From positions 2,447,874-2,511,873 of the forward strand of contig QXEO01000143.1 in the NCBI GenBank assembly GCA_007115705.1: DNA of 64,000 nucleotides, written 5' to 3'. This DNA is from Dactylis glomerata (taxonomy: Eukaryota; Streptophyta; Magnoliopsida; Poales; Poaceae). The notes beneath the pieces are model-generated. The model saw only the letters and a list, made by a program, of their open reading frames with translations. It was not told the DNA's origin and searched no databases. Position 1 is the stretch's first letter. Every line of letters begins with the position of its first letter. Made by a program: the position numbers and the translations under genes. Positions 33,330 through 45,863 of the stretch are shown here, piece by piece.

Positions 33330-36004
33330 TGTAACATCCCAGAACGTAGGACAATTTCGGGGTAGAATAGAAGGGCTTTTGTGCATTGCATCTGAAATTA
33401 CGGGATTTTTTCACGCTTTTGTTTCTAAAACCTAAGAGTGATCGAATCTCTCTTCGAGGGGAATTGGTGAACTCTCGAAGTGAGAAAGGTTTGGACATGA
33501 TCTCTTTTGATCCATTGTGGTGAGGAGTGATGATTTAGACTACTAAAACCCTAGCTACAAACCTTGAGAGTGGACTAGTACACATATCAAGTTAGAATTT
33601 GAATGATTGAAGTTTGAATTAAAGGCACATTTAGAAAGGATAAATAAACATATAAAGTAATAGAAAAGAATTTAAACATCAATAAAGTTTAGAGAAAACT
33701 TAAACTTTATTGATCATCACACATAAGTTACAATGTCTTTACAAAATTCATGATTAAAAGAATATTACAATTTGAGAGAGCCCAAGACAAATAAATAAAC
33801 AAGAAAAGAAAGATTACAAGTATAATTCCAAAGAAGCTAAGAATCTTCTTTCTTCTTTCTTTCTTTTCTTCCTTCTGATCTTGATATCTACAAGTAAATC
33901 AAGAAAATACAAAAATGGCCAAGGTAACAATTGACAAATGTCATTTAGAAATAACACCACTGTAGATAATCATCAAGGGCTTGGTCTTATCACCAAGGGA
34001 GCCGGATGGAAAGATCCCAGGCCTTGCCGAGATGGGCAAGACACAACAGCAGCATAGTCACCAAGTGCATGCCATCAGGTGTCATACACCCAGGGCATGA
34101 GAACTAGGTATAAAAACCTCACAGTAGTGAAATAGACTCGGCTAGAGCCTCAGTCGACCAAGGCAAGCACCACCACACCAGCAACATCAACACCCAGCAC
34201 GCCATCACCACTAAGACCAGCATCACCATCACTGAATCATCACACACAAATCAACCCTGCTCATGTGTTGAGCAACAGGGAAGGTTTTCACCGCAGCACT
34301 TCATCACCAAAACCATCCAGCAAATCCAAAGGCCAACATGGTCACATAGTTCAACTAGGAACTAGGTCAAGCAGCTAGGAGGAGCAGGCTTGCCACAAGA
34401 AGCAGGAAATCAGAATACTCCAGAAGAACAAGCTACTCTTCAGCAGCAGGTTACTTTTAAACCAAAGCACACATGAGTGCTGGGAGAAAACTCACAAGTT
34501 ATTCTCCCAGGCAGACTGCACAAGGCACAGCCACACAAAGAGCAAGCAAAGCCATGCAAAGATCAAGCAAAGCTTGATGAAATAGGGATTTGGTCATCAT
34601 TTGGATGTCTAGGAGGCCAAGACCTTGGAGACAAGGCCATCCACATCACCTACTCCCTAACACACACCTTATTTGGGAATTTCACAAGGGAAATACCCAC
34701 AGAAGTAAGAGCTAAGCTAGGAGTGGCACATGGGTTGCCTAGCTACCAAGTTAAAAGCCTAAAACCTAGAGAACCATCAGCTCTGTCAATTAAAATTGAC
34801 CAAGACCAAGTTAATCATCTGGGTAAGTGGACAGGGACACTTTTAATCAAATAAGCCACCAGCAGATCACTACAAAGAGTGATCCACTCTCCAAAGCATC
34901 AACTTTAAACCCACAGTAGCTGTGAACACCTCAGAGAGGCATCACAGTGAAGCAGTTAGCTAACAGCTACTACAAGAGCCATCACAGCAGGCTAAAATGT
35001 TTGCATCACAGCTAGGAAGAATCTAGCTCAACATATTAGATGCATCATTAAGTCAGCACAACAGAACACTGCAAGAAAGTGCAGTGAAACTGTTAATGAA
35101 CACTAGCCAATTGAACAACACATTCAAAATAACTAGAACACATAGTTATCCATGCACTTGATCAAATTGATCAAGATTAGCCACTAGCAAGCCAGCCAAC
35201 AACAGCAAGTGATGAACAGACCACCAAGCTATACAGTTAACTGAATTAACAAGTTTCAGTTAACAGAGTTAACTAATACCTTAACTGAAACTAGCAGTAA
35301 TAGCTACATAAGCATGATCTAGCTTCAACAGTTTAGATCATAGAGCTTAATCAACACATCACAGCCACTGAACATCACAGCATCAGTAGAGGCTGGGGAA
35401 GAGACCCAGCATAACAGTAAGTAAAAGGACACGGCCAGCACAAGCTCCAGAAGGGCATGGCCAGCACAAGCTCCAGAAGAGCATGGCCAGCACAAGCTCC
35501 AGGTGAGCTTAGCCAGAGCCAGCTCGAGGTGGGCCTAGCCAGCATGGAGCAAGCTTCAGAAGAGTGGAGCAGCACGCATGGAGGGCATGGGGCAAGCTCC
35601 AGGAGGGGAGCAAGCTCCAGCTAGACACAGCAAGGTGCAGAGGAAGAGAAGGAGCAGAGAAGCACTTACACAGCGCCCTGGAGATACCACCGTGGCATGG
35701 CGAGGCAGTGCCCGCGCGGCCACGACGGCATCGAACCAGAGGAAGACGCCGACGACACGTCGACGCAACAACAAGCTCACCAAGCCCAAGCACCACCGTG
35801 GACGAGGCCTAGCAACTCGAGGGCAAGCTCGAGGTCGCCATGGCCGGAGTCCCGAGCGTCGGAGGCGAAGGGGATGCAGACGACGAGGACGCAATCGAGC
35901 AGATCTCGCAGATAGGCGGAACCGCCGTCGCCTGATCTATTGATTGGGTGGCATCTCGGCGGCGGAGACCGACGGGGCTCGTCAAAATTAAGCGCGGCGG
36001 CAGC
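33330..36004 (+). mobile_element. E3: solo LTR of a long-LTR retrotransposon, left part
   Basis: Starts TGTAACATCCCAG. With 50964-53364 it makes about 5.08 kb and no internal domain, so it is best read as a solo LTR left by recombination between two LTRs. The layout resembles the array LTR: A+T-rich first part, G+C-rich middle (35500-36000, continuing at 50964-51160), then A+T-rich, then a conserved CTCTGCAGAG box and an acidic frame. Sequence identity to the array LTR is otherwise low. No gene in this part; the longest frame (34477-34854) matches nothing I know. Confidence 0.75.
35433..35536 (+). repeat. 26-bp minisatellite in E3
   Basis: Units starting GGCCAGCACAAGCTCCAG at 35433, 35459 and 35485, with a degenerate fourth at 35511. 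The period of 26 does not preserve a reading frame. Confidence 0.75.
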
Positions 36005-37547
36005 TGATGTCTACGCACGCGTCTGTTCTTGTAGACAGTGTTGGGCCTCCAAGTGCAGAGGTTTGTAGAACAGCAGCAAGTTTCCCTTAAGTGGATCACC
36101 CATGGTTTATCGAACTCAGGGAGGAAGAGGTCAAAGCTATCCCTCTCAAGCAACCCTGGAATTACGATACAGAAAGTCTCTTGTGTCCCCAACACACCCA
36201 ATACACTTGTCAGATGTATAGGTGCACTAGTTCGGCGAAGAGATAGTGAAATACAAGTGGTATAGATGATTACAAGTAGTAAATACGATCTGGAATAAAA
36301 ATCGCTGCGAGCAAACATGTTACAAAACAGCAAGTAAACGGTGTGCAAAGCTTGGAAACAAGGCCTAGGGATCATACTTTCACTAGTGGACACACTCCCA
36401 ACAAATATAACATGATTGAACAAATAAACAACTTCTCTTCACTATGGTACTCTGAATTACTCTCCTATTGAACAACACTAATCATTGCGTAGGGCTACGA
36501 AGCACTCCTCAAAGTTCATCAAGTACTTGACAAACACCACTCATAGAGATATCCAAATCAAAGCACAACTCAAGATAGATATTATTGCAACTTAGACCAA
36601 GTACTAACACGGTGCACACACTGTCAACATTACACCATGAAAGGAGGAAAAGATCACTTCAATACTATCATAGCGATAATTATTCTCATTATCCATAAGA
36701 GATCACAATCGTAGCCTAGACCAAGTACCACCATGATGCACGCACTGTCACTGTTACACCATGGCAGGAGGAATAGATTACTTTAATAATACCACTAGAG
36801 TACACATAATATCTGAATAATAACATCTACTTGTTCAACATGGTACAAAGCTCATGATCACATAAAGATCACATCATGGGAGAGAGAGGTGAACCACATA
36901 GCTACCGGTAGAGCCCTCAGCGCCGGGGATGAACTACTCCCTCCTCATCATAGGAGACAGCAAGGTTGATGGAGATGGCGGTGAGGTCGATGGAGACAGC
37001 GGAGACGGCGATGGAGACCAATGGAGATGGCTTCGGGGGCACTTCCCCATCCCGGCAGGGTGCCGGAACAGAGACTTCTGTCCCCCGAAATTTGTCTTCG
37101 ACGGCGGCGGAGTTGCGGAACTGTTCTGGGAAAAACGTCGACTCCTCTAGGGTTTTCCGTCCCGAGGCTTTATATAGGCGAAGGGGCGTCGTCAGGGGGC
37201 AGCCAGGGGCTCCTCACACCAGGGTGGCGCGGCCAGGGCCTGGGCCGCACCACCTATGTGTGAGGGCGGCCTCTGGCCCACCTCCGGCTCTCTTTCGGTC
37301 TTCGGGAAGCTTCCGGGAAAAATAAGACTTCTGGAACTTGTTTCGTCCAATTCCAAGAATATTTCCTGTGTAGCTTTTCTGAAACACAAAAACAGCAGAA
37401 AATAGGGAACTGGCACTATGGCATCTTGTCAATAGGTTAGTTCCGGAAATCGCATAAAAATGCCACGAAGTGTAACGAAACAGTAGGCAAATGGTGTAAA
37501 AACAAGCATGGAGCATAAAAAATTATAGATACGTTTGAGACGTATCA
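36005..37547 (-). mobile_element. E1: Athila-like element, 3' LTR (1,543 bp)
   Basis: Plus-strand ends are TGATGTCTACGCACG and GAGACGTATCA, so on the minus strand it reads TGATACGTC...GTAGACATCA. The 5' LTR pieces (41101-41712 plus 50028-50958) also sum to 1,543 bp. Minus-strand TATA box CTATATAAAG is near 37169-37178. The transcribed part contains an imperfect GATGGAGAYGGC repeat (36967-37030). Outer flanks are GCAGC (36000-36004) and GCGGC (50959-50963), a target duplication with one mismatch. Confidence 0.88.
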
Positions 37548-40107
37548 AGCATCCCCAAGCTTAACTCCTGCTCGTCCTCGAGTAGGTAAGTGATAACAAA
37601 AGAATAATTTTTGAGGTGACATGCACCTACACAATTTTGATCATATAGGTAAGCATTTGTGAGCTGGGATCATAAGATCTTAAAACATGGGCATGAAAGA
37701 TATAATCTTGACAATAAAAACTTAGCAACCATGTTGTAAACATGCAAATGAACACAAACAAAAGATCATGAAAATGAAACAATGAAAGTCAAACGTGTGT
37801 TCAAATCGTAGGAAAAACATACAAATGGTTTTCAACTTGTCCTTCATGGAGAGCAAAACATAAATGCATAGGACACCTTCAAGTTTAAGAGGGCGACTAG
37901 ATACAAATAATTTAAGAACAAGTGAAACCAACAATATGAATCAATCAATGAAAACTTTGGGTTAATGCACATTATACTAAGAATGACAACTATGCTCTCT
38001 TAATGGTGCATAAAGATAGAAGGTGGTGACTCAACATAAAAGTAAAAGAAAGGCCCTTCGCAGAGGGAAGCAGTGATTAAACATGTGCTAGAGCTTTTCA
38101 TTTGTAAAACAGAGAGATAAAAATTGGTTTTGAGAGGTGGTTGTCTTTGTCAACGACTGGCAATGGGGTTCTTACTATCTTCCATACAAAAATGAAGTAA
38201 GTTTTTGAGACAGATTGGCACTTTTGTGCTCTTTTTATAAATCTGGCACTCCTCCCCACCTTTTTTCCTTTCTCAAACCATGGCTAACCGATTCCATCGG
38301 GTGCCCACCAACATTCACATACCATGGAGGAGTGCCTTTTTTCTTTATTTTTTTCTCATTTTTTTCCTTTTTGGAATAAGACAATATGGAAGATAGCAAA
38401 TCCGACCACTACGTCCCCATGAGCTGAAAACAGTGTCACAAAACGAGAAGTGTTTTGAAGCTTTTTTGAAAGGTAGCACATAAAAATTTACTTTGGAATG
38501 GCTTACAAATACCATGCATAGGAATTTATAGTGGACACAATGGCAAACTTGGTTTTTGGGAGTTGGATGCACGAGTAGAGCTCATACTCAGTACAAAATG
38601 AGGGCTAGCAAAAGACTGGGAGCGAGCCATAATCATGCATAGCGACAAAACAACATTGAAAGAAGCATAAGATGGCATTAAAAGTCAAAAACTAAATGAT
38701 CATAGAGGCTATTGGCGACTTTGTAAGAGTCTAACATGTGTGAGCATGCACCAAGTCAACCCAAATAAAGCATCAAGGAGAAAACCAAAATAATGCTTCC
38801 AAATAATTAAAACAACGCATGATTTTTTCAAAGGCTCATTAAGCAATCTCAGTCATTTGAGACAAGTCATGCTATAGCAAAACCACTAAGCATACTATCA
38901 AAAAGACATCAAGCACGACATGCAAAAGCCTAGGCCGCAGTCTACACAAGCTCCTTCTTGTACCACTTTTTTGCATAAAGCTTTTTCTCTTTTCCAACAC
39001 CATTAAAACCTTTTTGAGGAAACTCCTTTGATAAAAGCCAACATAGACCAGAGGTCCAAATACATGTTGATGCAAAGATAAAACAAGATTTGAACAAAAA
39101 TCAAGGCGAAAAATGCAAGCTAAACGCAGTAGCAGAAAAAGAGAACACTCGTTGAACGATAAGAGTGAAAACTAGAGTGTTCTTGGCAAATGAAAAGCGA
39201 GTTCAACTCCTCCAAAAGAAACATGATGTGATCTAACCATTTATTGCAGCAAACTAAACTAAAATTATACTGAAAACTAAAACAACTGACGCTCCAAGAA
39301 AAACGCATAGTGCATGAAGCAATAAAAATATAGTGTCTTGAAAGGTGACCTGATTTTTGCCGATGAAGAAGGGGTGCCTCGGGGCCATCCCCAAGCTTTG
39401 ACACTTGTACTTCTTGGATATTTCTTGGGGTAATGCATGGGCATCCCCAAGCTTGAGCTTTTGTCCATTCTTCAACTCATCTCATCATTGTCCAATCCCT
39501 ACACTTGAAAACTTCCTTCATACAAAACTAAACACAATTCTATTAGCAACATTAGTGTAAGCATATCATTGAATCATCCCTTTTTGCTTCAGGTTTCAAC
39601 CTAAAACCACCACATATATACCACATACTATTTTAGCAACTTCCCCAAAAGTTCCATGATCAAAAGAACTCAAAAGAAAGCGATAAAGTGGCAAACACAA
39701 ATATTGGCAGAAATCTGTCAAAACAGAACACCTGACAAAGGCCAAATTTTTTAGGGGTTTTCTGTTGCTCAAATCAAAAAGTGTTAAACTATTGAAAGTT
39801 TGGATATAACCTGGGGCATATGCACAAGAAATCGCAGGTCCAAATGATATCCTGAGAATTTTCACGAATTTTTACGGTGCAGCACCAAAAACTGTTTCAG
39901 GACAGCAACATCCCCAAATCTTTACCTCACACAAATTAGAGGCTTCTCTTGGCACAAAAACGAAATAAACAAGGAGCGGTCATTACTGTAGTAATGACTT
40001 CCAAGACTCAAATAAAAGAAAAATTACTGAAAATAAACAATGGGTTATCTCCCAAGAGTGCTTTTCTTTAACGCCTTTGAGCTAGGCGCAGTAATTTGCA
40101 AAGATGC
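37548..40107 (-). mobile_element. E1: internal domain, 3' non-coding part
   Basis: Begins with the polypurine region, AAGCTTGGGGATGCT on the minus strand against the LTR. The ~50 bp beyond it, including CTCGAGGACGAGCAGG, are almost identical in E1, E2 and E4. The rest is A+T-rich and non-coding, with a conserved segment CTTGGGAGATAACCCA near 40040-40060. Pol is absent. Confidence 0.75.
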
Positions 40108-40960
40108 TCATGTGGGCGCCATATAAGAGCTTGAGGCAGAGGCGCCATATAGGAACTTAAAGCAATAAAGAGCATCAAAAAGCAAATATGGAACAAATTT
40201 AAATCTAAACCACTTTCTATGAAAAATAGTCTTGTAAAGAGACAAGTCATAAAAGCGTAAAGCAAAAAGCATAGGAAGGCAAAACAAGTACAACTTCAAG
40301 AATTGCAACATAAAGAGGGGAAACTCAATATTGTTGAGATCCATCAAACCATGTTTCCCTCTCTCATAATAACTTTCAGTAGCATCATGAATAGAATTAA
40401 CAATATAATCATCACATAAAACATCCCTATCATGAGCCACATGCATAAAAGAATTAATACTCATCATAAATAGGAACAATAGTAGTAGGAGCAGATTTAA
40501 CAGAATAATTATTCTCATCACCATAATCATCATAAATAGGAGGCATATTGTAATCATAACTAATTTTCTCCTCAATAGTAGGTGAACTGAAAATATTATA
40601 CCCATCATCATAACCATCATAAACTAGAGGTTTAGTATCATCACAAGCTAGAGAACAACTATTTTGCAAAGCATATTCTTCAAACATATCATCATAAGAA
40701 GGAACATCACATATGGGAGATAAAATATCATCAGAACAAACTTTCTCCACTAAAGCTGGGGAACTAAAAATATCATGCTTAACAAAACCAGCTTCCCCAA
40801 GCTTAGACTTTTCTATAGCATTAACAATAACGGTGTTCAAAGCATTCATACTAACAACACTATTAGCATGCAAATTAATCTCCAAAGGTTTTTCAATTTT
40901 CTCTTCAAACACTTCATATCTAAACTCAGGAAATAGACTAAAGAACTCTTTGTTTTCCAT
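40108..40960 (-). pseudogene. gag: E1: gag remnant with internal deletion
   Basis: Gag forms the particle that packages element RNA. The frame starts MENKEFFSLFPEFRYE at 40960 and follows the E2 gag N-terminus to SDDILSPICD. It then jumps directly to VPSYDDMFEEYAL, which in E2 lies more than 550 codons later. The capsid-like core and zinc knuckle are therefore gone, through an in-frame deletion whose junction is at 40703-40707 (AACAT). A frameshift or stop near 40454 (IYDEY end) follows. The terminal part, including ESYYERGKHGLMDLNN, is readable in another frame down to 40108. It cannot make a working Gag. Confidence 0.75.
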
Positions 40961-41070
40961 TAAGCCTAACTAGTGAAAATAAAAACAAGAAACAAAAAGA
41001 TGTAATTGCAGAATCTAAAGGAAATAACTCTGAGCACTCACACAGGAGGATGCGAGTACCTTTTACCTTA

Positions 41071-41090
41071 CCTCCCCGGCAACGGCGCCA
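41071..41090 (-). other. E1: primer-binding site (tRNA-Asp)
   Basis: TGGCGCCGTTGCCGGGGAGG on the minus strand, 10 nt from the LTR. It is complementary to the 3' end of plant tRNA-Asp, the primer known for Athila-type elements. Confidence 0.88.
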
Positions 41091-41100
41091 GAAAAGAGCT

Positions 41101-41712
41101 TGATGTCTACGCACGTGTCTGTTCTTGTAGACAGTGTTGGGCCTCCAAGTGCAGAGGTTTGTAGAACAGCAGCAAGTTTCCCTTAAGTGGATCACCCAAG
41201 GTTTATCGAACTCAGGGAGGAAGAGGTCAAAGCTATCCCTCTCAAGCAACCCTGCAATTACGATACAGAAAGTCTCTTGTGTCCCCAACACACCCAATAC
41301 ACTTGTCAGATGTATAGGTGCACTAGTTCGGCAAAGAGATAGTGAAATACAAGTGGTATAGATGATTACAAGTAGTAAATACGATCTGGAATAAAAATCG
41401 CTGCGAGCAAACATGTAACAAAACAGCAAGTAAACGGTGTGCAAAGCTTGGAAACAAGGCCTAGGGATCATACTTTCACTAGTGGACACACTCCCAACAA
41501 ATATAACATGATTGAACAAATAAACAACTTCTCTTCACTATGGTACTCTGAATTACTCTCCTATTGAACAACACTAATCATTGCGTAGGGCTACGAAGCA
41601 CTCCTCAAAGTTCATCAAGGACTTGACAAACACCACTCATAGAGATATCCAAATCAAAGCACAACTCAAGATAGATATTATTGCAACTTAGACCAAGTAC
41701 TAACACGGTGCA
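41101..41712 (-). mobile_element. E1: 5' LTR, part 1 (interrupted by E2)
   Basis: Starts TGATGTCTACGCACG and follows the E1 3' LTR until GTGCA (41708-41712), where E2 begins. It resumes at 50028. Confidence 0.9.
41708..41712. repeat. Left target-site duplication GTGCA of E2
   Basis: Perfectly repeated at 50023-50027. Removing 41713-50027 restores a continuous E1 LTR of the right length. Confidence 0.92.
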
Positions 41713-43278
41713 TGATGTCTACGCACTTCTATTCTTGTAGACACTTGTTGGGCCTCCAAGTGCAGAGGTTTGTAGAACAGCAGCAAGTTTCCCTTAAGTG
41801 GATCACCCAAGGTTTATCAAACTCAGGGAGGAAGATGTCAAAGCTATCCCTCTCAAGCAACCCTGCAATTACGATACAGAAAGTCTCTTGTGTCCCCAAC
41901 ACACCCAATACACTTGTCAGATGTATAGGTGCACTAGTTCGGCGAAGAGATAGTGAAATACAAGCGGTAATGATGATTATAAGTAGTAAATACAATCTGG
42001 AATAAAAATCGCTGCGAGCAAACATGTAACAAAACAGCAAGTAAACGGTGTGCAATGCTTGGAAACAAGGCCTAGGGATCACACTTTCACTAGTGGACAC
42101 ACTCCCAACAATATAACATGATTGAACAAATAAACAACTTCTCTCCACTATGGTACTCTGAATTACTCTCCTATTGAATAACACTAATCACTGTGTAGTG
42201 GCTACAGAAGCACCCCTTAAAGTTCGTCAAGTACTTGACAAACACCACTCATAGAGACATCCAAATCAGATCAAAATTCAAGATAGATATTATTGCAACT
42301 TAGACCAAGTACTAACACGGTGCACACACTGTCAACATTACACCATGAAAGGAGGAATAGATCACTTCAATACTATCATAGTAATAATTACTCTCATAAT
42401 CCACAAGAGATCACAATCATAGCCTAAACCAAGTACCACCACGATGCACGCACTGTCACTGTTACACCATGGCAGGAGGAATAGATTACTTTAATAACAT
42501 CACTAGAGTACACTATAATAATTAAGCATAGGAGTAGCATAATATCTGAATAATAACATCTACTTGTTCAACATGATACAAAGCTCACGATCACATAAAG
42601 ATCACATCATGGGAGAGAGAGGTGAACCACATAGCTACCGGTAGAGCCCTTAGCCCCGGGGATGAACTACTCCCTCCTCATCATAGGAGACAGCAAGGTT
42701 GATGGAGATGGCGGTGAGGTCGATGGAGACGGCGAAGACGGCGATGGAGATCGATGGAGATGGCTCCGGGGGCACTTCCCCGTCCCGGCAGGGTGCCGGA
42801 AGAGAGACTTCTGTCCCCCGAAATTCGTCGGTGGCGGCGGCAGAACTGCGGAACTCTTTTTGGAAAATTGCCGACTCCCCTAGGGTTTTCTGTCCCGAGG
42901 CTTCTTATAGGCGAAGGGGCGTCGTCAGAGGTGGGACCAGGGGCCCTCACACATGGCTGGCATGGCCAGGGGCATGGCCGCGCCACCCATGCATGTGGGG
43001 CCCTGGTGGCCCCCCTCCAACTCTTCTTCAGATCTCTGGAAGCTTCCGGGTAAAATAAGACTTCAGGATGTGGTTTCGTCCAATTCCGAGAATATTTCCT
43101 GTGTATCACCTGAAACACAAAAACAACAGAAAATAGGGAACTGGCACTGTGGCATCTTGTCAATAGGTTAGTTCCGGAAAATGCATAAAAGTGCCACTAA
43201 GTGTAACGAAACAATAGACAAATGGTGTAAAAATAAGCATGGAGCATCAAAAATTATAGATACGTTGGAGACGTATCA
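41713..43278 (-). mobile_element. E2: Athila-like element, 3' LTR (1,566 bp)
   Basis: Same family as E1, with TGATGTCTACGCAC and GGAGACGTATCA ends. By eye it differs from its partner LTR at 48464-50022 by a couple of dozen substitutions and a 7-bp indel near 42970. The TATA region reads CTATAAGAAG rather than the CTATATAAAG of E1, so its promoter may be weaker. It also has a TAATTAAGCATAGGAGTAG segment absent from E1. Confidence 0.9.
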
Positions 43279-45863
43279 GCATCCCCAAGCTTAACTCCTG
43301 CTCGTCCTCGAGTAGGTAAGTGATAACAAAAGAAATAATTTTTGAGGTGACATGCACCTACACAATCTTGATCAAATATGTAAGCATTTGTGAGCTGGGA
43401 TCATAAGAACTTAAAACATGGGCATGAAAGATATAATCTTGACAATAAGAACTTAGCAACCATGTTATAAACATGAAAATGAACACAAACAAAAGATCAT
43501 GAAAATGAAACAATGAAAGTCAAACGTGTGTTCAAATAATAAGGAAAAACATACAAATGGTTCTCAGCTTGTCCTTCATGGAGAGCAAAACATTAATGCA
43601 TAGGACACCTTCAAGTTTAAGAGGGCGACTAGATACAAGTAATTTAAGAGCAAGTGAAACCATAGTCATGAATCAATCAATGATAAACTTTGGGACAATG
43701 CACATTATACTCGGAATGACAACTATGCTCTCTTAATGGTGCATAAAGATAGAAGGTGGTGACTCAACAAAAAACTAAAAGAAAGGCCCTTCGCAGAGGG
43801 AAGCAGTGATTAAACATGTGCTAGAGCTTTTCATTTGTAAAACAGAGAGATACAAATTGGTTTTGAGAGGTGGTTGTCTTTGTCAACGACTGGCAATGGG
43901 GTTCTTACTATCTTCCATACAAAAATGAAGCAAGTTTTTGAGAGAGAGATTGGCACTTTTGTGCTCTTTTTTAAAGCTTGGAACTCCTCCCCACCTTTTT
44001 TCTTTCTCAAACCATGGCTAACCGATTCCATCGGGTGCCCACCAACATTCACATTCCTTGGAGGAGTGCCTTTTTTTTCTTTCTTTTTTTCTTTTTTTTT
44101 CTTTTTTGGAATAAGCAATATGGAAGATAGCAAATCCGACCACTACGTCCCCATGAGCTAAAAACAGTGGCACAAAACAAGAAGTAGTTGAAAGTTTTGA
44201 AAGGTAGCACATGAAAATTTACTTGGAATGGCTTGCAAATACCATGCATAGGAGTTTATAGTGGACACAATGGCAAACTTGGTTTTTGGGAGTTGGATGC
44301 ACGAGTAGAGCTCATACTCAGTACAAAATGAGGGCTAGCAAAAGACTGGGAGCGACCAACTAAGAGAGCAATAATGGCCATAATCATGCAGAGCGACAAA
44401 GCGACATTAAAAGAAGCATAAGATGGCATCAAAAGTCAAAAACTAAATGATCATAGAGGCTATTGGCGACTTTGTAAGAGTCTAACATGTGTGAGCATGC
44501 GCCAAGTCAACCCAAATAAAGCATCAAGGAGAAAACCAAAATAATGCTTCCATACAATAAAAACAACGCATGATTTTTTCAAAGGCCCATTAAGCAATCT
44601 CAGTTATTTGAGACAAGTCATGCTACAGCAAAACCACTAAGCATACTATCAAAAAGACATCAAACACGACATGCAAAAGCCTAGGCCGCAGTCTACACAA
44701 GCTCCTTCTTGTACCACTTTTTTGCATAAAGCTTTTTCTCTTTTCCAACACCATTTGAAATTTTTAAAGACACCTCTTTTGATGAAAACCAATAAAGATC
44801 AGAGGCAAAAATACACCTTGATGAAAAGATATGACAAGGTTTGAACGTATATCGAGGCGAAAATGAAAACCAAAAGCAGTAGCGGAAAAAGAAGAACACT
44901 CGGTGAAATTGTAATAATGAAAAACGGAGTGTTCTTGGCAAATGAAAATGATTTCATCTCCTCCAAAAGAAACATGATGTGATCTAACTATTTATTGCAG
45001 CAAACTAAACTAAACTAATACTGAAAAAAAACAACTGACGCTCCAAGAAAAACACATAGTGCATGAAGCAATAAAAATATAGTGTTTTGAAAGGTGACCT
45101 GATTTTTGCCGATGAAGAAGGGGTGCCTCGGGGGCATCCCCAAGCTTTGACGCTTGTACTTCTTGGATATTTCTTGGGGTGATGCATGGGCATCCCCAAG
45201 CTTGAGCTTTTGTCCATTCTTCAACTCATCTCATCATTCTCCAATCCCTACACTTGAAAACTTCCTTCATACAAAACTAAACACAATTCTATTAGCAACA
45301 TTAGTGCAAGCATAACATATAATCAACCTCTTTTTGCTTCAGATTTCAACCCAAAACCACCACATATATAGTATATACTACTGTAGCAACTTCCCCAAAA
45401 GTTCCATGATCAAAAGAACTCAAAAAGAAAGCGATAAAGCGGCAAACATAAATATTGGCAGAAATCTGTCAAAACAGAATAGCTAACAAAGGTCGAATTT
45501 TTGAGGGGTTTTCTGTTGCTCAAATCAAAAAGTGTTCATCTAACTAAAGTTTGGATATAACCTGGGGCATATGCACAAGAAATCGCAGGTCCAAAAGATA
45601 TACAGAGAATTTATACGAATTTTTACGGTGCAGCACCAAAAACTGTTTCAGGACAGCAACATCCCCAAATCTTACCTCACTCAAATTGGAGGCTTCTCTT
45701 GGCACAAAAACGAAATAAAAAGATAAGGAGCGGTTATTACAGTAGTAATAACTTCCAAGACTCAAATAAAAGAAAAAGTACTGAAAGTAAAAACAATGGG
45801 TTATCTCCCAAGAGTGCTTTTCTTTAACGCCTTTGAGCTAGGCGCAGTAATTTGCAAAGATGC
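43279..45863 (-). mobile_element. E2: internal domain, 3' non-coding part
   Basis: Parallels 37548-40107 of E1 with small indels, from the polypurine region at 43279 onwards. It contains a long homopyrimidine run (about 44070-44106, T with scattered C). No pol, no gene seen. Confidence 0.75.

Noticed and set aside
34477..34854. 125-codon frame in E3
   Set aside because: Inside an LTR, no recognised domain, composition close to the surrounding CA-rich DNA.
36966..37325. Frames around 119 codons near the G+C-rich parts of E1, E2 and E1' LTRs (also 42699-43058 and 49450-49797)
   Set aside because: They fall across the LTR R-U5 with a GGAGAYGGC repeat and overlap frames on the other strand.
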